NCBI GenBank assembly: GCA_905209085.1 | Contig: CAJLRM010000005.1 | Coordinates: 124,001-188,000 of the forward strand | Source of the DNA: an uncultured Eubacteriales bacterium | GTDB taxonomy: Bacteria > Bacillota > Clostridia > Christensenellales > Borkfalkiaceae | Reading direction: 5' to 3' | Length of the DNA: 64,000 nt | In this document: positions 1 through 9,478 of the stretch, piece by piece | Layout: every line of letters starts with the position of its first letter | Numbering within the stretch: the first letter of the stretch is position 1 | Made by a program: the position numbers and the translations under genes | The notes under the pieces: model-generated | The model's input: only the letters and a program-made list of their open reading frames with translations | Databases searched by the model: none | Told to the model about the DNA's origin: nothing

Positions 1-873
1 ATCGATGACACAGCCTTCCTGAGAAATGCCCTCGCCGAATACGATGTCGAATTCTGCCTGCTTGAAGGGAGGCGCGAGTTTGTTTTTGACGATCTTCGCC
101 TTGGTGCGGTTGCCCATGATGCCGTCGCCGTCTTTCAGCGCGTCCATTCTTCTCACGTCGATACGGACGCTGGCGTAGAATTTAAGAGCTTTGCCGCCGG
201 GGGTCGTTTCGGGGTTTCCGAACATGACGCCCACCTTTTCGCGGAGCTGGTTGATGAAGATGACGCAGGTGTGGGATTTATTGACGATGGCCGTGAGTTT
301 GCGGAGAGCCTGGGACATCAGCCTCGCCTGCAACCCTACGTGACTGTCGCCCATATCCCCCTCGATTTCCGCTTTGGGCGTAAGAGCCGCCACCGAGTCG
401 ATGACGATCATATCCACGGCGGAACTTCTTACAAGCGCGTCCGTGATGTCGAGCGCCTGTTCGCCCGTGTCGGGCTGTGACACGTACAGATCGTCCAGAT
501 TGACGCCCAATTTTTTCGCGTATACGGGATCCAGCGCGTGCTCCGCGTCGATGAACGCCGCCACGCCGCCGAGTTTTTGCGTCTGCGCGATGGCGTGGAG
601 CGCGACCGTCGTCTTACCCGAGGATTCGGGACCGTAGATTTCGATGATTCTGCCGCGGGGCATACCGCCGATGCCGAGCGCCAAATCGAGAGTTAAACAG
701 CCGGTGGGGATCACTTCTATCTCCGTGTGTCCCGCCGCGTCGCCCAGACGCATGATAGAGCCTTTTCCGTACTGCTTTTCGATTTGCAGCAAAACGGCGT
801 CCAGCGCCTTCATCTTTTCGCCGTTGGTCTTGTCTTTGCCGAGTTTTTCGTTGTTTGTTTTGTCGTTTGCCAT
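1..873 (-). CDS. recA: RecA recombinase (C-terminal end outside window)
   Basis: RecA binds single-stranded DNA as an ATP-dependent filament for homologous pairing, strand exchange and LexA cleavage. Read on the minus strand from the ATG at 871-873, which follows an AGGAG ribosome site, 291 residues are visible before the sequence leaves the window. The Walker A motif GPESSGKTT lies at about residues 81-89. Further on come the stretches [29 protein letters not shown] and [20 protein letters not shown], all hallmarks of RecA. A full-length family member has about 350 residues, so roughly 50-60 are missing. It lies 32 bp after cinA on the same strand, a common Firmicute arrangement, and is probably co-transcribed with it. 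No LexA box was identified. Confidence 0.97.
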   Translation of the reverse strand, partial: [291 protein letters not shown]

Positions 874-905
874 TATCTGAAATTAACTCCTGTCTTTTTT
901 ACGAA

Positions 906-2018
906 CTATATATTTTTCAATTGCCGATACGCCAGAAACAACGCGTAGTTGATGGCCGTTTCGGTGATTTCCTCTCTCGTACCCTCGAATCGGTAACGAT
1001 AAACGTATACCTTTTCTTTAAGCCCGACGGCGATATAGCAAAGCCCCACGGGAAGCTCCGTCCTGTCCGATTTGGGTCCCGCAAGCCCCGTCGTCGCTAT
1101 GGAAATGTCGCAGTCGCCCGCGGCGATGAGTCCCGTCGCCATTTCGTACGCCGTTTCATCCGAAACGGCTCCGACCGTTTTCAGCGTATATTCCGATACG
1201 CCCAGCCGCTTAATTTTGGAACGTTCGTCGTACGTGTTCAGTCCTTCGAAGTACACCTCGCTGGCGCCGGGCACGGATACGATGCGCCGAGAAACGCCGC
1301 CGCCCGTGAAGGATTCCGCCACGCAGATCTTTCTGCCGCGCAGTTTTAAAAGCTGCACGAGCCGTTTTTCGAGCGGCGTATCGTCGAGCGCGTAAATCGC
1401 GTCGCCTAATCCTTCGGTCAAAAGTCGTAAAACGTCGTCCGTCAGCATTTTCGGCACAGACGAGTCATAGACGATTTCGACGACGTCCTCGTCATACTTC
1501 CTTATATAATTATACGCCAACTTGTCCCCGCTCATACGCGCCGCCTCGCCCAAAAGACGTTTTACCGTCGTTTCGCCCGCGCCGACGGCGCGAAGGGTCA
1601 TGCGGTCAAACCGCGTTCCGTATTTGCGCGTCAAAAAGGGAATACAGACGTTTTTCACGTATTCCGTTCCCGATTCGCCCGACTCCGCCGCGAGGAGAAA
1701 CAGGGAAAACCCGTCTTCGCGAAACGCGCCCGCGCCCGAAAGCGTACCCTGTACGAATTCGCCGTCGAAAAGTTCCGAAAGCCATTCCCTGACCTGAAAC
1801 AATATCGTCCTGTCCGCGACGACGGCCAAATTGTCCGCCGTCTTTTTCAGCGAGGCGACGGCATCCGTAAAAGCAGTCCGCTCCTCGTAGGAAAGCAGCC
1901 GAATTTCCTGAAAGCAGTATCCTCCCGAAAGAAAGGCGTCCGTGACGGAGAGATAATCGAGAGAAGAAAGGCTGTTTTTTATATTTCTCAATACGATACA
2001 AACATTTTTCGTAAGCAA
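906..2018 (-). CDS. cinA: CinA-family protein (competence/damage-inducible)
   Basis: The C-terminal third carries the CinA / nicotinamide-nucleotide amidohydrolase signature AESFTGGG (about residues 233-240), followed by SVPGASEVYFEGLNTY and ATTGLAGP. This domain deamidates NMN in pyridine-nucleotide salvage. The protein has 370 residues against about 410 for a usual CinA. Its N-terminal 200 residues do not show the clear MoaB-like (COG1058) motifs, so that half looks diverged. The start is a TTG at 2016-2018 behind GGAGG with a 9-base spacer; I see no better ATG. The neighbours pgsA (upstream) and recA (downstream) are the usual Firmicute partners. The family is sure; activity of the N-terminal domain is doubtful. 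Confidence 0.88.
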   Translation of the reverse strand: MLTKNVCIVLRNIKNSLSSLDYLSVTDAFLSGGYCFQEIRLLSYEERTAFTDAVASLKKTADNLAVVADRTILFQVREWLSELFDGEFVQGTLSGAGAFREDGFSLFLLAAESGESGTEYVKNVCIPFLTRKYGTRFDRMTLRAVGAGETTVKRLLGEAARMSGDKLAYNYIRKYDEDVVEIVYDSSVPKMLTDDVLRLLTEGLGDAIYALDDTPLEKRLVQLLKLRGRKICVAESFTGGGVSRRIVSVPGASEVYFEGLNTYDERSKIKRLGVSEYTLKTVGAVSDETAYEMATGLIAAGDCDISIATTGLAGPKSDRTELPVGLCYIAVGLKEKVYVYRYRFEGTREEITETAINYALFLAYRQLKNI

Positions 2019-2062
2019 AGCCTTTTTCCTCCGTTATATACGTTCTTTTCCTTTATTTCCCG

Positions 2063-2089
2063 ACGGAGGGCGAAAAAGCGCCCCTCCGT
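2063..2089. repeat. Strong inverted repeat between pgsA and cinA
   Basis: ACGGAGGG at 2063-2070 pairs with CCCTCCGT at 2082-2089 around a short loop, giving at least 8 perfect base pairs. There is no T-run on either side, so it is not a classical intrinsic terminator. It could be an mRNA-processing or stability hairpin in the pgsA-cinA-recA transcript. A second, weaker hairpin (TTTTCG/CGAAAA, 2152-2167) sits just after the pgsA stop. Confidence 0.5.
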
Positions 2090-2181
2090 TTCCGCGTTTT
2101 CGCGCATCACTTAAAAATCGATCCGCGCCCAAAGCGACGATTTAAACGATATTTTCGCAAACGAAAACAATCCCTGAAAAA

Positions 2182-2772
2182 TCAGTGTTCCGTATCCGAC
2201 AGCACCGCTTTATTCTTCGTTACGTAAGATACGCCCGACCAGACGGTGAGAATCGACGCAACGGCAAACAGCGCGAGTCCGACGACATTGATGACCTTGC
2301 CCGCCGTCCCCGTAAAATCCGCGGAGAGAAGCAGAAAAAATATGCAGCTGTCCTGAAAAAAGGTCTTATATTTTCCGAGCTTTTCCGCCGCCAGCACCAC
2401 GCCCGAGGCGGCGGCAATCTGGCGGAAAGCGCTGATGATCAGCTCTCTTGCCAAAATGACGCAGATGCAGATCGCGGCTACGATATATACCCACTGTCCA
2501 AACAGGGGAAAAATGGTTTCCGAAGTGAGCATGAGAATGAACGCCGTTGCCACCAGCACCTTATCCGCGATGGGATCGAGGAATTTACCGAGATTGGTGA
2601 CGAGATTCTGCGAACGCGCGATATGGCCGTCCAAGAGATCGGTGAGCGCTGCCAGCGCGAAAATGACGGCGGAGATCAAATAGTTATACGGCACTGCGTC
2701 GAGAAAGAAAAAGAGCACGAATACGGGAATCATACAAATTCTCGCAACGGAAATTTTATTCGGCAAATTCAT
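2182..2772 (-). CDS. pgsA: CDP-diacylglycerol-glycerol-3-phosphate phosphatidyltransferase
   Basis: This integral membrane enzyme makes phosphatidylglycerol phosphate from CDP-diacylglycerol and glycerol-3-phosphate, the committed step to anionic phospholipids. The CDP-alcohol phosphotransferase motif D-G-x2-A-R-x8-G-x3-D-x3-D is complete (D48 G49, A52 R53, G62, D66, D70). Several hydrophobic helices flank it, and the 196-residue length is standard. The ATG overlaps the rimO stop by four bases (ATGA), so it is translationally coupled to rimO. A CDP-alcohol transferase of another head-group is possible in principle, but length and neighbourhood favour PgsA. Confidence 0.93.
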   Translation of the reverse strand: MNLPNKISVARICMIPVFVLFFFLDAVPYNYLISAVIFALAALTDLLDGHIARSQNLVTNLGKFLDPIADKVLVATAFILMLTSETIFPLFGQWVYIVAAICICVILARELIISAFRQIAAASGVVLAAEKLGKYKTFFQDSCIFFLLLSADFTGTAGKVINVVGLALFAVASILTVWSGVSYVTKNKAVLSDTEH

Positions 2773-4103
2773 AAATTATAGTCCTCCGTCACACCGTACA
2801 GATCATAGCTGTCGGCGCTGTCGATTTTCACTTGATAGGTTTCTCCCTGCGTCGCTTCGCGGGCGCGGAAGTATACTTTTCCGTCTATGTCGGGAGCGCT
2901 GAAATACGCCCTTCCCACAAAACAGTTTTTATCGTAGTCGATTCCGTCGCAGAGAACCTCTACCTCCCGGCCTATAAACGAAGAGAGAAACTCCGAGGAA
3001 ATTTCCCGCTGCACCTCGTAAAGCTGCCGTTCGCGGCGGCGCTTTGTGGAAGGATGCACCTGCGGCGACATCCTCGCGGCGGCGGTGTCAGGCTCCCGGG
3101 AATACGCGAAAAAACCGCAGTTGACGAATTTCGCTTCCCGCAAAAACGCTTTCATCCTCTCGAATTCCTCCTCCGTTTCCGTGGGAAATCCCGTGATGAA
3201 CGTGGAACGCACGGCGATTTCGGGAATCCTCGCCCTGAGCTTTTTCAAAAGCGCAAGATAATTTTCCCTGCTGCCTTTCCTGTTCATCAGTTTCAGAATC
3301 CTGTTTTCCGAATGTTGGAGCGGAATGTCGATGTATTTGAGTATTTTTTCGTTGCCTGCGATCTCCTCTATCAATTCGTCGCCGATCACGTCGGGATAGC
3401 AATACAGAAGGCGTATCCTGCTCACGTTTTCCAATTCCGAGAGCTTATGGAGAAGTTCCGCAAACCGATTTTTTCCGTAGAGATCCTCCCCGTAGCGCGT
3501 GGTGTCCTGCGCCACTACGATCAGCTCGGAAACGTCGCCGAGTTCCTCCGCCTCCTTTAACAGCTCTTCCATGGGATAGGAAACGTATTTGCCGCGGATT
3601 TTCGGGATCAGACAATACGTACAATGGTTGTAGCACCCGTCCGCGATTTTGAGATAGGCATAATGCGGCTGCGTGGTGAGGACCCGGTTCAAACGAAAGG
3701 AATCGTTCCCCTTGCCCACGTAATTTTCCCGTTCGCCGTGCGCGTAGGATTTTTCCAAAGCCTCGAAAATCTTTTCGTAGTCGCGGATGCCTAAAAACAC
3801 GTCGGCTTCCGTCAAGGGATCGAACAATTCGCCGATAAATTTTTGAGGCAAACAACCCGTCACTACTATTTTTTCCACATTTCCGCTCTTTTTATAACCC
3901 GCGCATTCGAGAACGGTATCGATAGATTCCCTCCGCGCGGATTCCAAAAAGGCGCAGGTGTTGATGACGACGATCTGCGCCGCCGATAAATCGTCCGTCA
4001 AAACGCAGTTTTTTTCCTTCAACAGCCCGATGAGCTTCTCGCTGTCCACCCGATTTTTGTCGCAGCCCAGCGAAATCACTCCGAATTTTTTGTTTTCCAG
4101 CAT
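2769..4103 (-). CDS. rimO: Ribosomal protein uS12 methylthiotransferase RimO
   Basis: RimO is a radical-SAM enzyme with two iron-sulfur clusters that adds a methylthio group to an aspartate of ribosomal protein S12. The N-terminal methylthiotransferase domain shows the three cluster cysteines C14 (SLGC), C50 (NTC) and C84 (TGC). The radical-SAM motif CxxxCxxC is at C157, C161 and C164. A TRAM-like domain ends the 444-residue protein. The SLGCDKNRVDSE start is typical of RimO rather than MiaB. It is the first gene of a coupled rimO-pgsA string that continues to cinA and recA, with an extended -10 box just upstream. Confidence 0.95.
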   Translation of the reverse strand: MLENKKFGVISLGCDKNRVDSEKLIGLLKEKNCVLTDDLSAAQIVVINTCAFLESARRESIDTVLECAGYKKSGNVEKIVVTGCLPQKFIGELFDPLTEADVFLGIRDYEKIFEALEKSYAHGERENYVGKGNDSFRLNRVLTTQPHYAYLKIADGCYNHCTYCLIPKIRGKYVSYPMEELLKEAEELGDVSELIVVAQDTTRYGEDLYGKNRFAELLHKLSELENVSRIRLLYCYPDVIGDELIEEIAGNEKILKYIDIPLQHSENRILKLMNRKGSRENYLALLKKLRARIPEIAVRSTFITGFPTETEEEFERMKAFLREAKFVNCGFFAYSREPDTAAARMSPQVHPSTKRRRERQLYEVQREISSEFLSSFIGREVEVLCDGIDYDKNCFVGRAYFSAPDIDGKVYFRAREATQGETYQVKIDSADSYDLYGVTEDYNL

Positions 4104-4133
4104 TCCTTTTCATTTCCTCATGCGTCTGTTTCC

Positions 4134-4162
4134 ATTATATCATAAAAAGATGGAGATACACA
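4134..4162 (-). promoter_or_regulatory. Probable promoter of rimO
   Basis: On the minus strand a TATAAT box (4134-4139 on the plus strand as ATTATA) is preceded by TG one base upstream, making an extended -10 element about 30 bp before the rimO start. The hexamer at the 17-bp position (TGTGTA) matches the -35 consensus poorly, as is usual for extended -10 promoters. Confidence 0.5.
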
Positions 4163-4253
4163 CGCCGCATTTCAAAAATTTTCCAAAAATTTTTTTTCGT
4201 ATCGTTTTCACATTCGAGCCTTCTTTCCGAAAGAGCCAAACGCGGCTACGATC

Positions 4254-7200
4254 TTATAACGGCCCGTATTTGACTTCGAATTCCTCTTTGGTGATGAGGA
4301 CCTTTCTCGCCTTCGCGCCGTCAAATGCGGAGATATAGCCCATATCCTCCATCCACTCGATGATTTTTCCCGCTTTGTTGTATCCGACCGAGCATTTCCT
4401 CTGAATCATGGAAATGGAGGCGCTGCCGCTTTGGATGATATAGCGCAGAGCGTCTATATACACTTCCTCCACGCTGTCGTCGTCGCTCTCCTCCGACTCC
4501 TCGCCCTGCGGCTTCGTATTATTGATAAACGCGGAGGCGCTTTCGTCGTATTCCGCCTCGTTGTTCGCCTTGATGAAATTGACCACTTTCTGCGCGTCTT
4601 CCGAAGAAATGGAAGCGCCCTGCACGCGGGTGGGCGTATTCATGCCCGCCATCAGATAGAGGAGATCGCCGAAGCCTAAGAGCTTCTGCGCGCCCGACGC
4701 GTCGAGGATAACCCTCGAATCGACGTCCGAAGCTACGGAAAAAGCGATTCTCGTCGGCAGATTGCCCTTGATGACGCCCGTGATGACATCCGCCGAAGGG
4801 CGCTGCGTGGCGATGATGAGATGAATGCCCGCCGCGCGCGATTTCTGCGTGAGATTCTGTATTCTGTCCTCGACTTCCTTTTTCGCCGCCAGCATCAGAT
4901 CGGCAAGCTCGTCCACAATAATGACGATTTTCGCAAGTTTCTCTTCCCCCGCGGGCAGATTCGCGTTGTATTCATCGATATTGACGACGTAAGTGCCCGA
5001 GCGGCTCATCTGCTCGAACAGCCCGTAACGGCGATTCATCTCCCCGATCGCCCAGTTGAGGCTTTGAATGACCTTATTGATGTCCGTGATGATCTCGTTG
5101 ATCATCAGATGGGGCAGATGATCGTAAATGACGAATTCCGTCTTTTTGGGATCGATGAGAATGAGGCGCAGCTCCTGCGGGGAATATTTGACGATGAGGC
5201 TGATGATCAGACTGCGGAGGAAAACGCTCTTTCCCGAACCCGACGCGCCCGCGACCAAAAGGTGAGTCATCTTGCAGATATCGCCGTACACTTTGCGGTT
5301 TCCGACGTCTTTGCCCATCGCAAAGACGAGCGACGTAGGCTTGGATTTGACGAATCCGTCCCCCGTCAGCATACAGCCGAGCTGTACGAACTGCCTCGTT
5401 TTATTGGGCACCTCGATGCTCACCGCGCCGTCCTCGAAATTGGGATAGATGTTGACGCCCTTGCTGGCGTAAAGATTCATGGCGATCTCCTGATCGAGTG
5501 CCACGACCTTCCTTGCCGAAATGTTGCGCGGAATGACGACGTTATACCTCGTCACGGTGGGTCCGTACGTCACGGAAGCGATCGTCGAATCGGTGACTTT
5601 AAACGCTTCGAGCGTTTCCAAAATCGTCTGTTTGGTGTTTTCCACTTCCTCCGCATTGGAATCCGGCTCCACGTCCTTGCAGTCGAAATAATCGAGCGGA
5701 GCGGGTTGATAGGGCTTATGCACGCGCGGCTTGGGCGGAGGGGTCGGGCGGGACTGCGGCTGAAAAGCCTGCTTTTCCGCAGCGGACTCGTCGGACTCGT
5801 TTCCCCTTCTGTCCGCGCCGAAAATATCCCGTCCCTCGCCCCCTGTTTCTCTGCCCGACTCCATACGGGAGGAGCGCTTCGAAGAGGAAGGGAAAGAATC
5901 GGAAGAATCCTCGCTTTCGCGGGATATTCTATCGTTGCGGTCGGAAAAATCGGAGCGAAGGCTGTACGGATCTTCCTCTTCTTCATCGAAAATACCTTTT
6001 TTGTCGGAAGAGAATACGTCGTCCTCCCTCCCCCTGCCGTCTTCGTCGAACGGGGAAAGTCTGTCCCTCCTGTCCGCGCCCGTCGTGCGCGCGGTGTCCA
6101 AGCCTTCCGGACGGCTCGAAGAAAGGGAATCGTCGTCGAACAAGCCGCGCGAGGAGCCGCGGTCGGAAAGTCCCCTATCGAATCCGTCGCCGCGGGGAGT
6201 CAGGCTGTCCGCGGACTCGCCGATGCCGTTTGTATTCTGTCCGTAAACGTTCGGATTGGAAGAGGAAAAAATGTCCAAAAAGCTGGGACGGCTTCCCGAA
6301 GTTTCCTCGGAAGGAGCCGGGGGGTCGCCGCCAAAAAGAGAACGCCCTTCCCGAAGTCCGCCGTTGGAAGGATCCGTCGCCGCGGGCTTGTCCGCGCCGT
6401 AAACGGGCGCGGGAGGAACGGGATCGACGCGGGGGCTTTCGCTCTCGGAAAGGTTTAAAGAGTCAAGCCGCACGCTCGGCGTCTGTTCCGTTTCCGGACG
6501 ATAAACGGGAGGCGGCGCAGCCGGCTCGGGGGCAAAGGGAACGAAAGGCCGGACAGGCTCGGGCTGCGGCGTTTCATAGCCGCCCTTCGAGTTGCCGAAC
6601 CCGACCTCCCCTTCGCTGTCGTGCAGGGAATACGGATTATAGAGATCCTTGCCGCGGGAATTATCCGTGAGAATTTTCGCGGGACGGGGAGGTTCGTCCC
6701 CTCCGTTTACGGAATCCGCGTAAGCCGCCGAATAAGAATCGGCAAACGAGCCGCCGTATACCGTAGGCTGATTGGGATCCGCAGGAGGACGCTTATTGAC
6801 ATTGGCATTGCTGTCGAAAATGAGATTTTTGCGGTAAATTTCCGCAGGCGTGCCGCCGAAGAGAAATTCTTTGCTTTGCTGATATTCCCGATAGCTCGTT
6901 TCGTTCGCATCCGCCCGATGGACACTTTCCGCGCGGGGCGGCGTTCCGAAAGGCGAAAACGCGTTCTCCGGCTCCCGGACCGTCCCGGCGGGAGCTTGCC
7001 GCCAGTCCGCGGCGGCATTGGGCAGCGTTACGCCCGGGCGCTGCCTTACGGCGGGCGCGGCGGCGAGATACGGATCGGCATAGGGAGGATACGCGGCGGG
7101 CTGTCCCGAAGCCGCGGAAGATACAAAGCGGGCGTCCGCGCCTACGGGAGCAGGAGCGCGGCTTTCGTTCCTTTCGCCCAAAGGCTCATAGGGCATATTC

Positions 7201-7853
7201 GGAGAAACGGGGGGAACGGTCGGCTCGATTTTCTGCGGCTGCGGAGCGGCGGCCTGAACGTTCGCCGCCTTTTGCTTTTTTCCCGCTCTGCGCGGCAATA
7301 CCTTTCCCGCCCAAAAATAGACGGCAAGATAGGCAAACAGCAGGAAAAATACGGATAAAATCACTAACGCGCCGACCCTCGTCGTCAATTTTACGAGAGG
7401 ATAGACGAGCAGCGCCCCTGTCCAGCCCGCGGGCGTACAGCTGTCGATGCCGTGATTGCCTGCGGCGGCTTCTTTGAAACAACGGGAAATATATCCCGAC
7501 AGATTCCAGGAATATGTGAGCGCCGTATGCACGATGAGAATCACGCAGACAAAAGCGGCAACGATCATCGCGGCGGCTTTTCTGTTGCGGACAAAGCGTT
7601 TGCCGATAAAGGAAGTCACGGACAGATAGATCGCCGCGGCGAGAATCGGGTAAGCGAGATAACCGAACAATCCGAGAAGGAAGGAATTGACCGCAATGCC
7701 GATTCCGCCGAAAATCAAAGACCGCGTGCACAGAATAAAAAATGCGAGCGCCGAAAACAGGGCGCCTACCGCGCCCACGCTTTCGCGGGTGATGATCCCC
7801 GACTCCTTTTTCTTATCCTTTTCGGTTTTTTCTTTTTCGTTATTCTCTTTCAA
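4254..7853 (-). CDS. ftsK: DNA translocase FtsK/SpoIIIE with very long linker
   Basis: This membrane-anchored DNA pump clears and segregates the chromosome terminus through the septum. Of 1199 residues, the first 220 hold about four transmembrane helices. Residues of about 215-690 are a low-complexity linker rich in Pro, Ser, Asp, Glu and Arg. Then comes the motor with Walker A GASGSGKS (about 868-875), LILIDPKKTEF, IVIIVDELADLM and IIATQRPSADVITG. The last 65 residues form the winged-helix gamma domain. The start is the TTG at 7851-7853 behind GGGAGGTG, because a consensus promoter lies at 7882-7910; a longer reading to 8069 would begin upstream of that promoter. SpoIIIE-type proteins are usually near 800 residues, so the linker is exceptional. 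Confidence 0.95.
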   Translation of the reverse strand: MKENNEKEKTEKDKKKESGIITRESVGAVGALFSALAFFILCTRSLIFGGIGIAVNSFLLGLFGYLAYPILAAAIYLSVTSFIGKRFVRNRKAAAMIVAAFVCVILIVHTALTYSWNLSGYISRCFKEAAAGNHGIDSCTPAGWTGALLVYPLVKLTTRVGALVILSVFFLLFAYLAVYFWAGKVLPRRAGKKQKAANVQAAAPQPQKIEPTVPPVSPNMPYEPLGERNESRAPAPVGADARFVSSAASGQPAAYPPYADPYLAAAPAVRQRPGVTLPNAAADWRQAPAGTVREPENAFSPFGTPPRAESVHRADANETSYREYQQSKEFLFGGTPAEIYRKNLIFDSNANVNKRPPADPNQPTVYGGSFADSYSAAYADSVNGGDEPPRPAKILTDNSRGKDLYNPYSLHDSEGEVGFGNSKGGYETPQPEPVRPFVPFAPEPAAPPPVYRPETEQTPSVRLDSLNLSESESPRVDPVPPAPVYGADKPAATDPSNGGLREGRSLFGGDPPAPSEETSGSRPSFLDIFSSSNPNVYGQNTNGIGESADSLTPRGDGFDRGLSDRGSSRGLFDDDSLSSSRPEGLDTARTTGADRRDRLSPFDEDGRGREDDVFSSDKKGIFDEEEEDPYSLRSDFSDRNDRISRESEDSSDSFPSSSKRSSRMESGRETGGEGRDIFGADRRGNESDESAAEKQAFQPQSRPTPPPKPRVHKPYQPAPLDYFDCKDVEPDSNAEEVENTKQTILETLEAFKVTDSTIASVTYGPTVTRYNVVIPRNISARKVVALDQEIAMNLYASKGVNIYPNFEDGAVSIEVPNKTRQFVQLGCMLTGDGFVKSKPTSLVFAMGKDVGNRKVYGDICKMTHLLVAGASGSGKSVFLRSLIISLIVKYSPQELRLILIDPKKTEFVIYDHLPHLMINEIITDINKVIQSLNWAIGEMNRRYGLFEQMSRSGTYVVNIDEYNANLPAGEEKLAKIVIIVDELADLMLAAKKEVEDRIQNLTQKSRAAGIHLIIATQRPSADVITGVIKGNLPTRIAFSVASDVDSRVILDASGAQKLLGFGDLLYLMAGMNTPTRVQGASISSEDAQKVVNFIKANNEAEYDESASAFINNTKPQGEESEESDDDSVEEVYIDALRYIIQSGSASISMIQRKCSVGYNKAGKIIEWMEDMGYISAFDGAKARKVLITKEEFEVKYGPL

Positions 7854-7881
7854 GGTCTTCACCTCCCGTTTATACCCGTTT

Positions 7882-7910
7882 ATTATAACATTTTTTTTCA
7901 CATTTATCAA
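7882..7910 (-). promoter_or_regulatory. Sigma-A-type promoter of ftsK
   Basis: On the minus strand TTGATA (7905-7910) and TATAAT (7882-7887) are separated by exactly 17 bp. Transcription would begin near 7875, about 20 bases upstream of the TTG start codon, which fixes the start of ftsK. Confidence 0.85.
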
Positions 7911-8080
7911 TAGTATTGACGCAAAAAAACGGCGGAAGCAAAGAGTTTTTTTCTTTTTTCCGCTCCCCTGCCGCCATTTTCCGGTCGGCTCTGCTTTTTC
8001 CGCGCCGCCGCCAAAGGCACTGCTTCCGCCCGATGATACGATTATATCATATTTTCCGCGTACTGTCAAATCGTTTAAGT

Positions 8081-8110
8081 AAAAAACAACCCCCGAACGC
8101 CTTGCGGGGT
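8081..8110 (-). terminator. Intrinsic terminator after murC
   Basis: On the minus strand CCCCG and CGGGG pair around a 9-base loop and are followed by GTTGTTTTTT. It lies about 15 bp after the murC stop and separates murC from the ftsK promoter. Confidence 0.75.
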
Positions 8111-8125
8111 CGGAGGTGTCAAACG

Positions 8126-9478
8126 CTATTTATTCAGTTCCTTCAAGAGATACTGCGCCGCGTAATAGATGTCGCCCGCGCCGAGAAAGAGCACGACGTC
8201 GCCCGGCTGCAAGGTGGTTTTCAGCCAGGTTTTCAGCTCCCTTATGCTCTCCGCATACAGACAGTTTCCCACGTTCTGCGCCAGCGTTTTCGCGCTCCCC
8301 TCCGCGTCGAAATATTCCCTTGCGGGATAGGTTTTATAGACCATCAGATTTTCGACGGGTCTGAGCGCTTTGACGAAATCCTCCATCAAGAGCTTCGTCC
8401 GCGAATAGGTATGCGGCTGAAAGACCACGTATAACTTGCCCCGGCACATTTTTTCCGCCGTCGCGACGGTGGCGGCTATTTCCCGCGGGTGATGGGCGTA
8501 GTCGCAGATGAACGAGGCCGCCGCATAGGAACCGATGCTTTCAAAGCGCCTCTTTACGGCGGTGAACGTTTCCAATCCGCGGCAGATCTCCTTTTCGTCG
8601 AAGCCGTATCGCCGCATAGCGGCAAACGCCGCCAAAGCGTTGTATACGTTGCATCTTCCCGCCGCGTTCAATCGTACGCGGCAGAGCGTCTTTCCGTATT
8701 CCGATACCGTAAAGGAATACTTTTCTCCCGATTGACGGATATCGAGAGCGCGGTAATCCGCGGAGGAATTTTCTATTCCGAACGTGGAAAATTCGGTCCA
8801 GGCGCGGCAGCGCTCGTCGTCCGCGCAGACAAACGCCGTCTTTGCCTTCCCGCAATAGGCGCGGAAAGTATCCGTCAGATCGTCCATGTCCCGATAGCAT
8901 TCCATATGATCTCTGTCTATATTCAAAAGGACGGCATTGTCCGCCTCTATTTCCAATAAATTTTTTTTATACTCGCACGCTTCCGTGACGAAGAAATCGT
9001 GACCGCTCATATAAAAATTTCCGAATTCGCTGTCCTCGCCGCCGATATGAGCGGCAAAAAGCACGTTCGTTTCTTTGAGAATATGCGCGCACATCGCGGT
9101 GCAAGTGGTTTTCCCGTGGCTTCCCGCAACGGCGGTCACATGAGAAAACGCGCCGCAGACGAGTTTGAGAAGCTCCGCGCGCTTCAAAATAAGTTTTCCG
9201 CTTTCCCGCGCCGCCTTTAATTCCGCGTGATTTTCGGGAATGGCGCTGGTATATATCACCGCCTCGGCGCTTTTTAAATCCGCATTGTCCGCGTCGATAC
9301 TAAAACGAACTTTTACGCCGGAGGAAATAAGCTCTTCCGTCTGCTCCCCCGACGCCATATCGCTGCCCGAAACCTCACAGCCGCAGGCGAGGAGATATTT
9401 CGCCAGAGCGCTCATGCTGATTCCGCCGATTCCGATAAAGTAAAACTTACGAATGTTGTCGAAATTACTCAATTGCAT
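8126..9478 (-). CDS. murC: UDP-N-acetylmuramate-L-alanine ligase MurC
   Basis: MurC is the cytoplasmic ATP-dependent ligase that adds L-alanine to UDP-MurNAc, the first amino acid of the peptidoglycan stem. The N-terminal nucleotide-sugar domain reads FIGIGGISMSALA (residues 14-26). The ATP-binding loop is GSHGKTT (119-125), and the central domain holds the HMECY and YAHHPREI stretches typical of MurC. Length is 450 residues, as usual. It stands alone, 700 bp outside the dcw cluster, transcribed divergently from spoVG and closed by its own terminator. The ribosome site is weak, so the start is less certain than the identity. Confidence 0.96.
   Translation of the reverse strand: MQLSNFDNIRKFYFIGIGGISMSALAKYLLACGCEVSGSDMASGEQTEELISSGVKVRFSIDADNADLKSAEAVIYTSAIPENHAELKAARESGKLILKRAELLKLVCGAFSHVTAVAGSHGKTTCTAMCAHILKETNVLFAAHIGGEDSEFGNFYMSGHDFFVTEACEYKKNLLEIEADNAVLLNIDRDHMECYRDMDDLTDTFRAYCGKAKTAFVCADDERCRAWTEFSTFGIENSSADYRALDIRQSGEKYSFTVSEYGKTLCRVRLNAAGRCNVYNALAAFAAMRRYGFDEKEICRGLETFTAVKRRFESIGSYAAASFICDYAHHPREIAATVATAEKMCRGKLYVVFQPHTYSRTKLLMEDFVKALRPVENLMVYKTYPAREYFDAEGSAKTLAQNVGNCLYAESIRELKTWLKTTLQPGDVVLFLGAGDIYYAAQYLLKELNK

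Noticed and set aside
4821..6458. 545-codon plus-strand open frame opposite ftsK
   Set aside because: It is antisense to an unmistakable FtsK, is Arg-rich in the way shadows of GC-rich genes are, and has no ribosome site.
7854..8069. N-terminal extension of FtsK by 72 codons
   Set aside because: The consensus promoter at 7882-7910 and the GGGAGGTG site place the start at 7853; the extension lies upstream of or across the promoter and is not protein-like.
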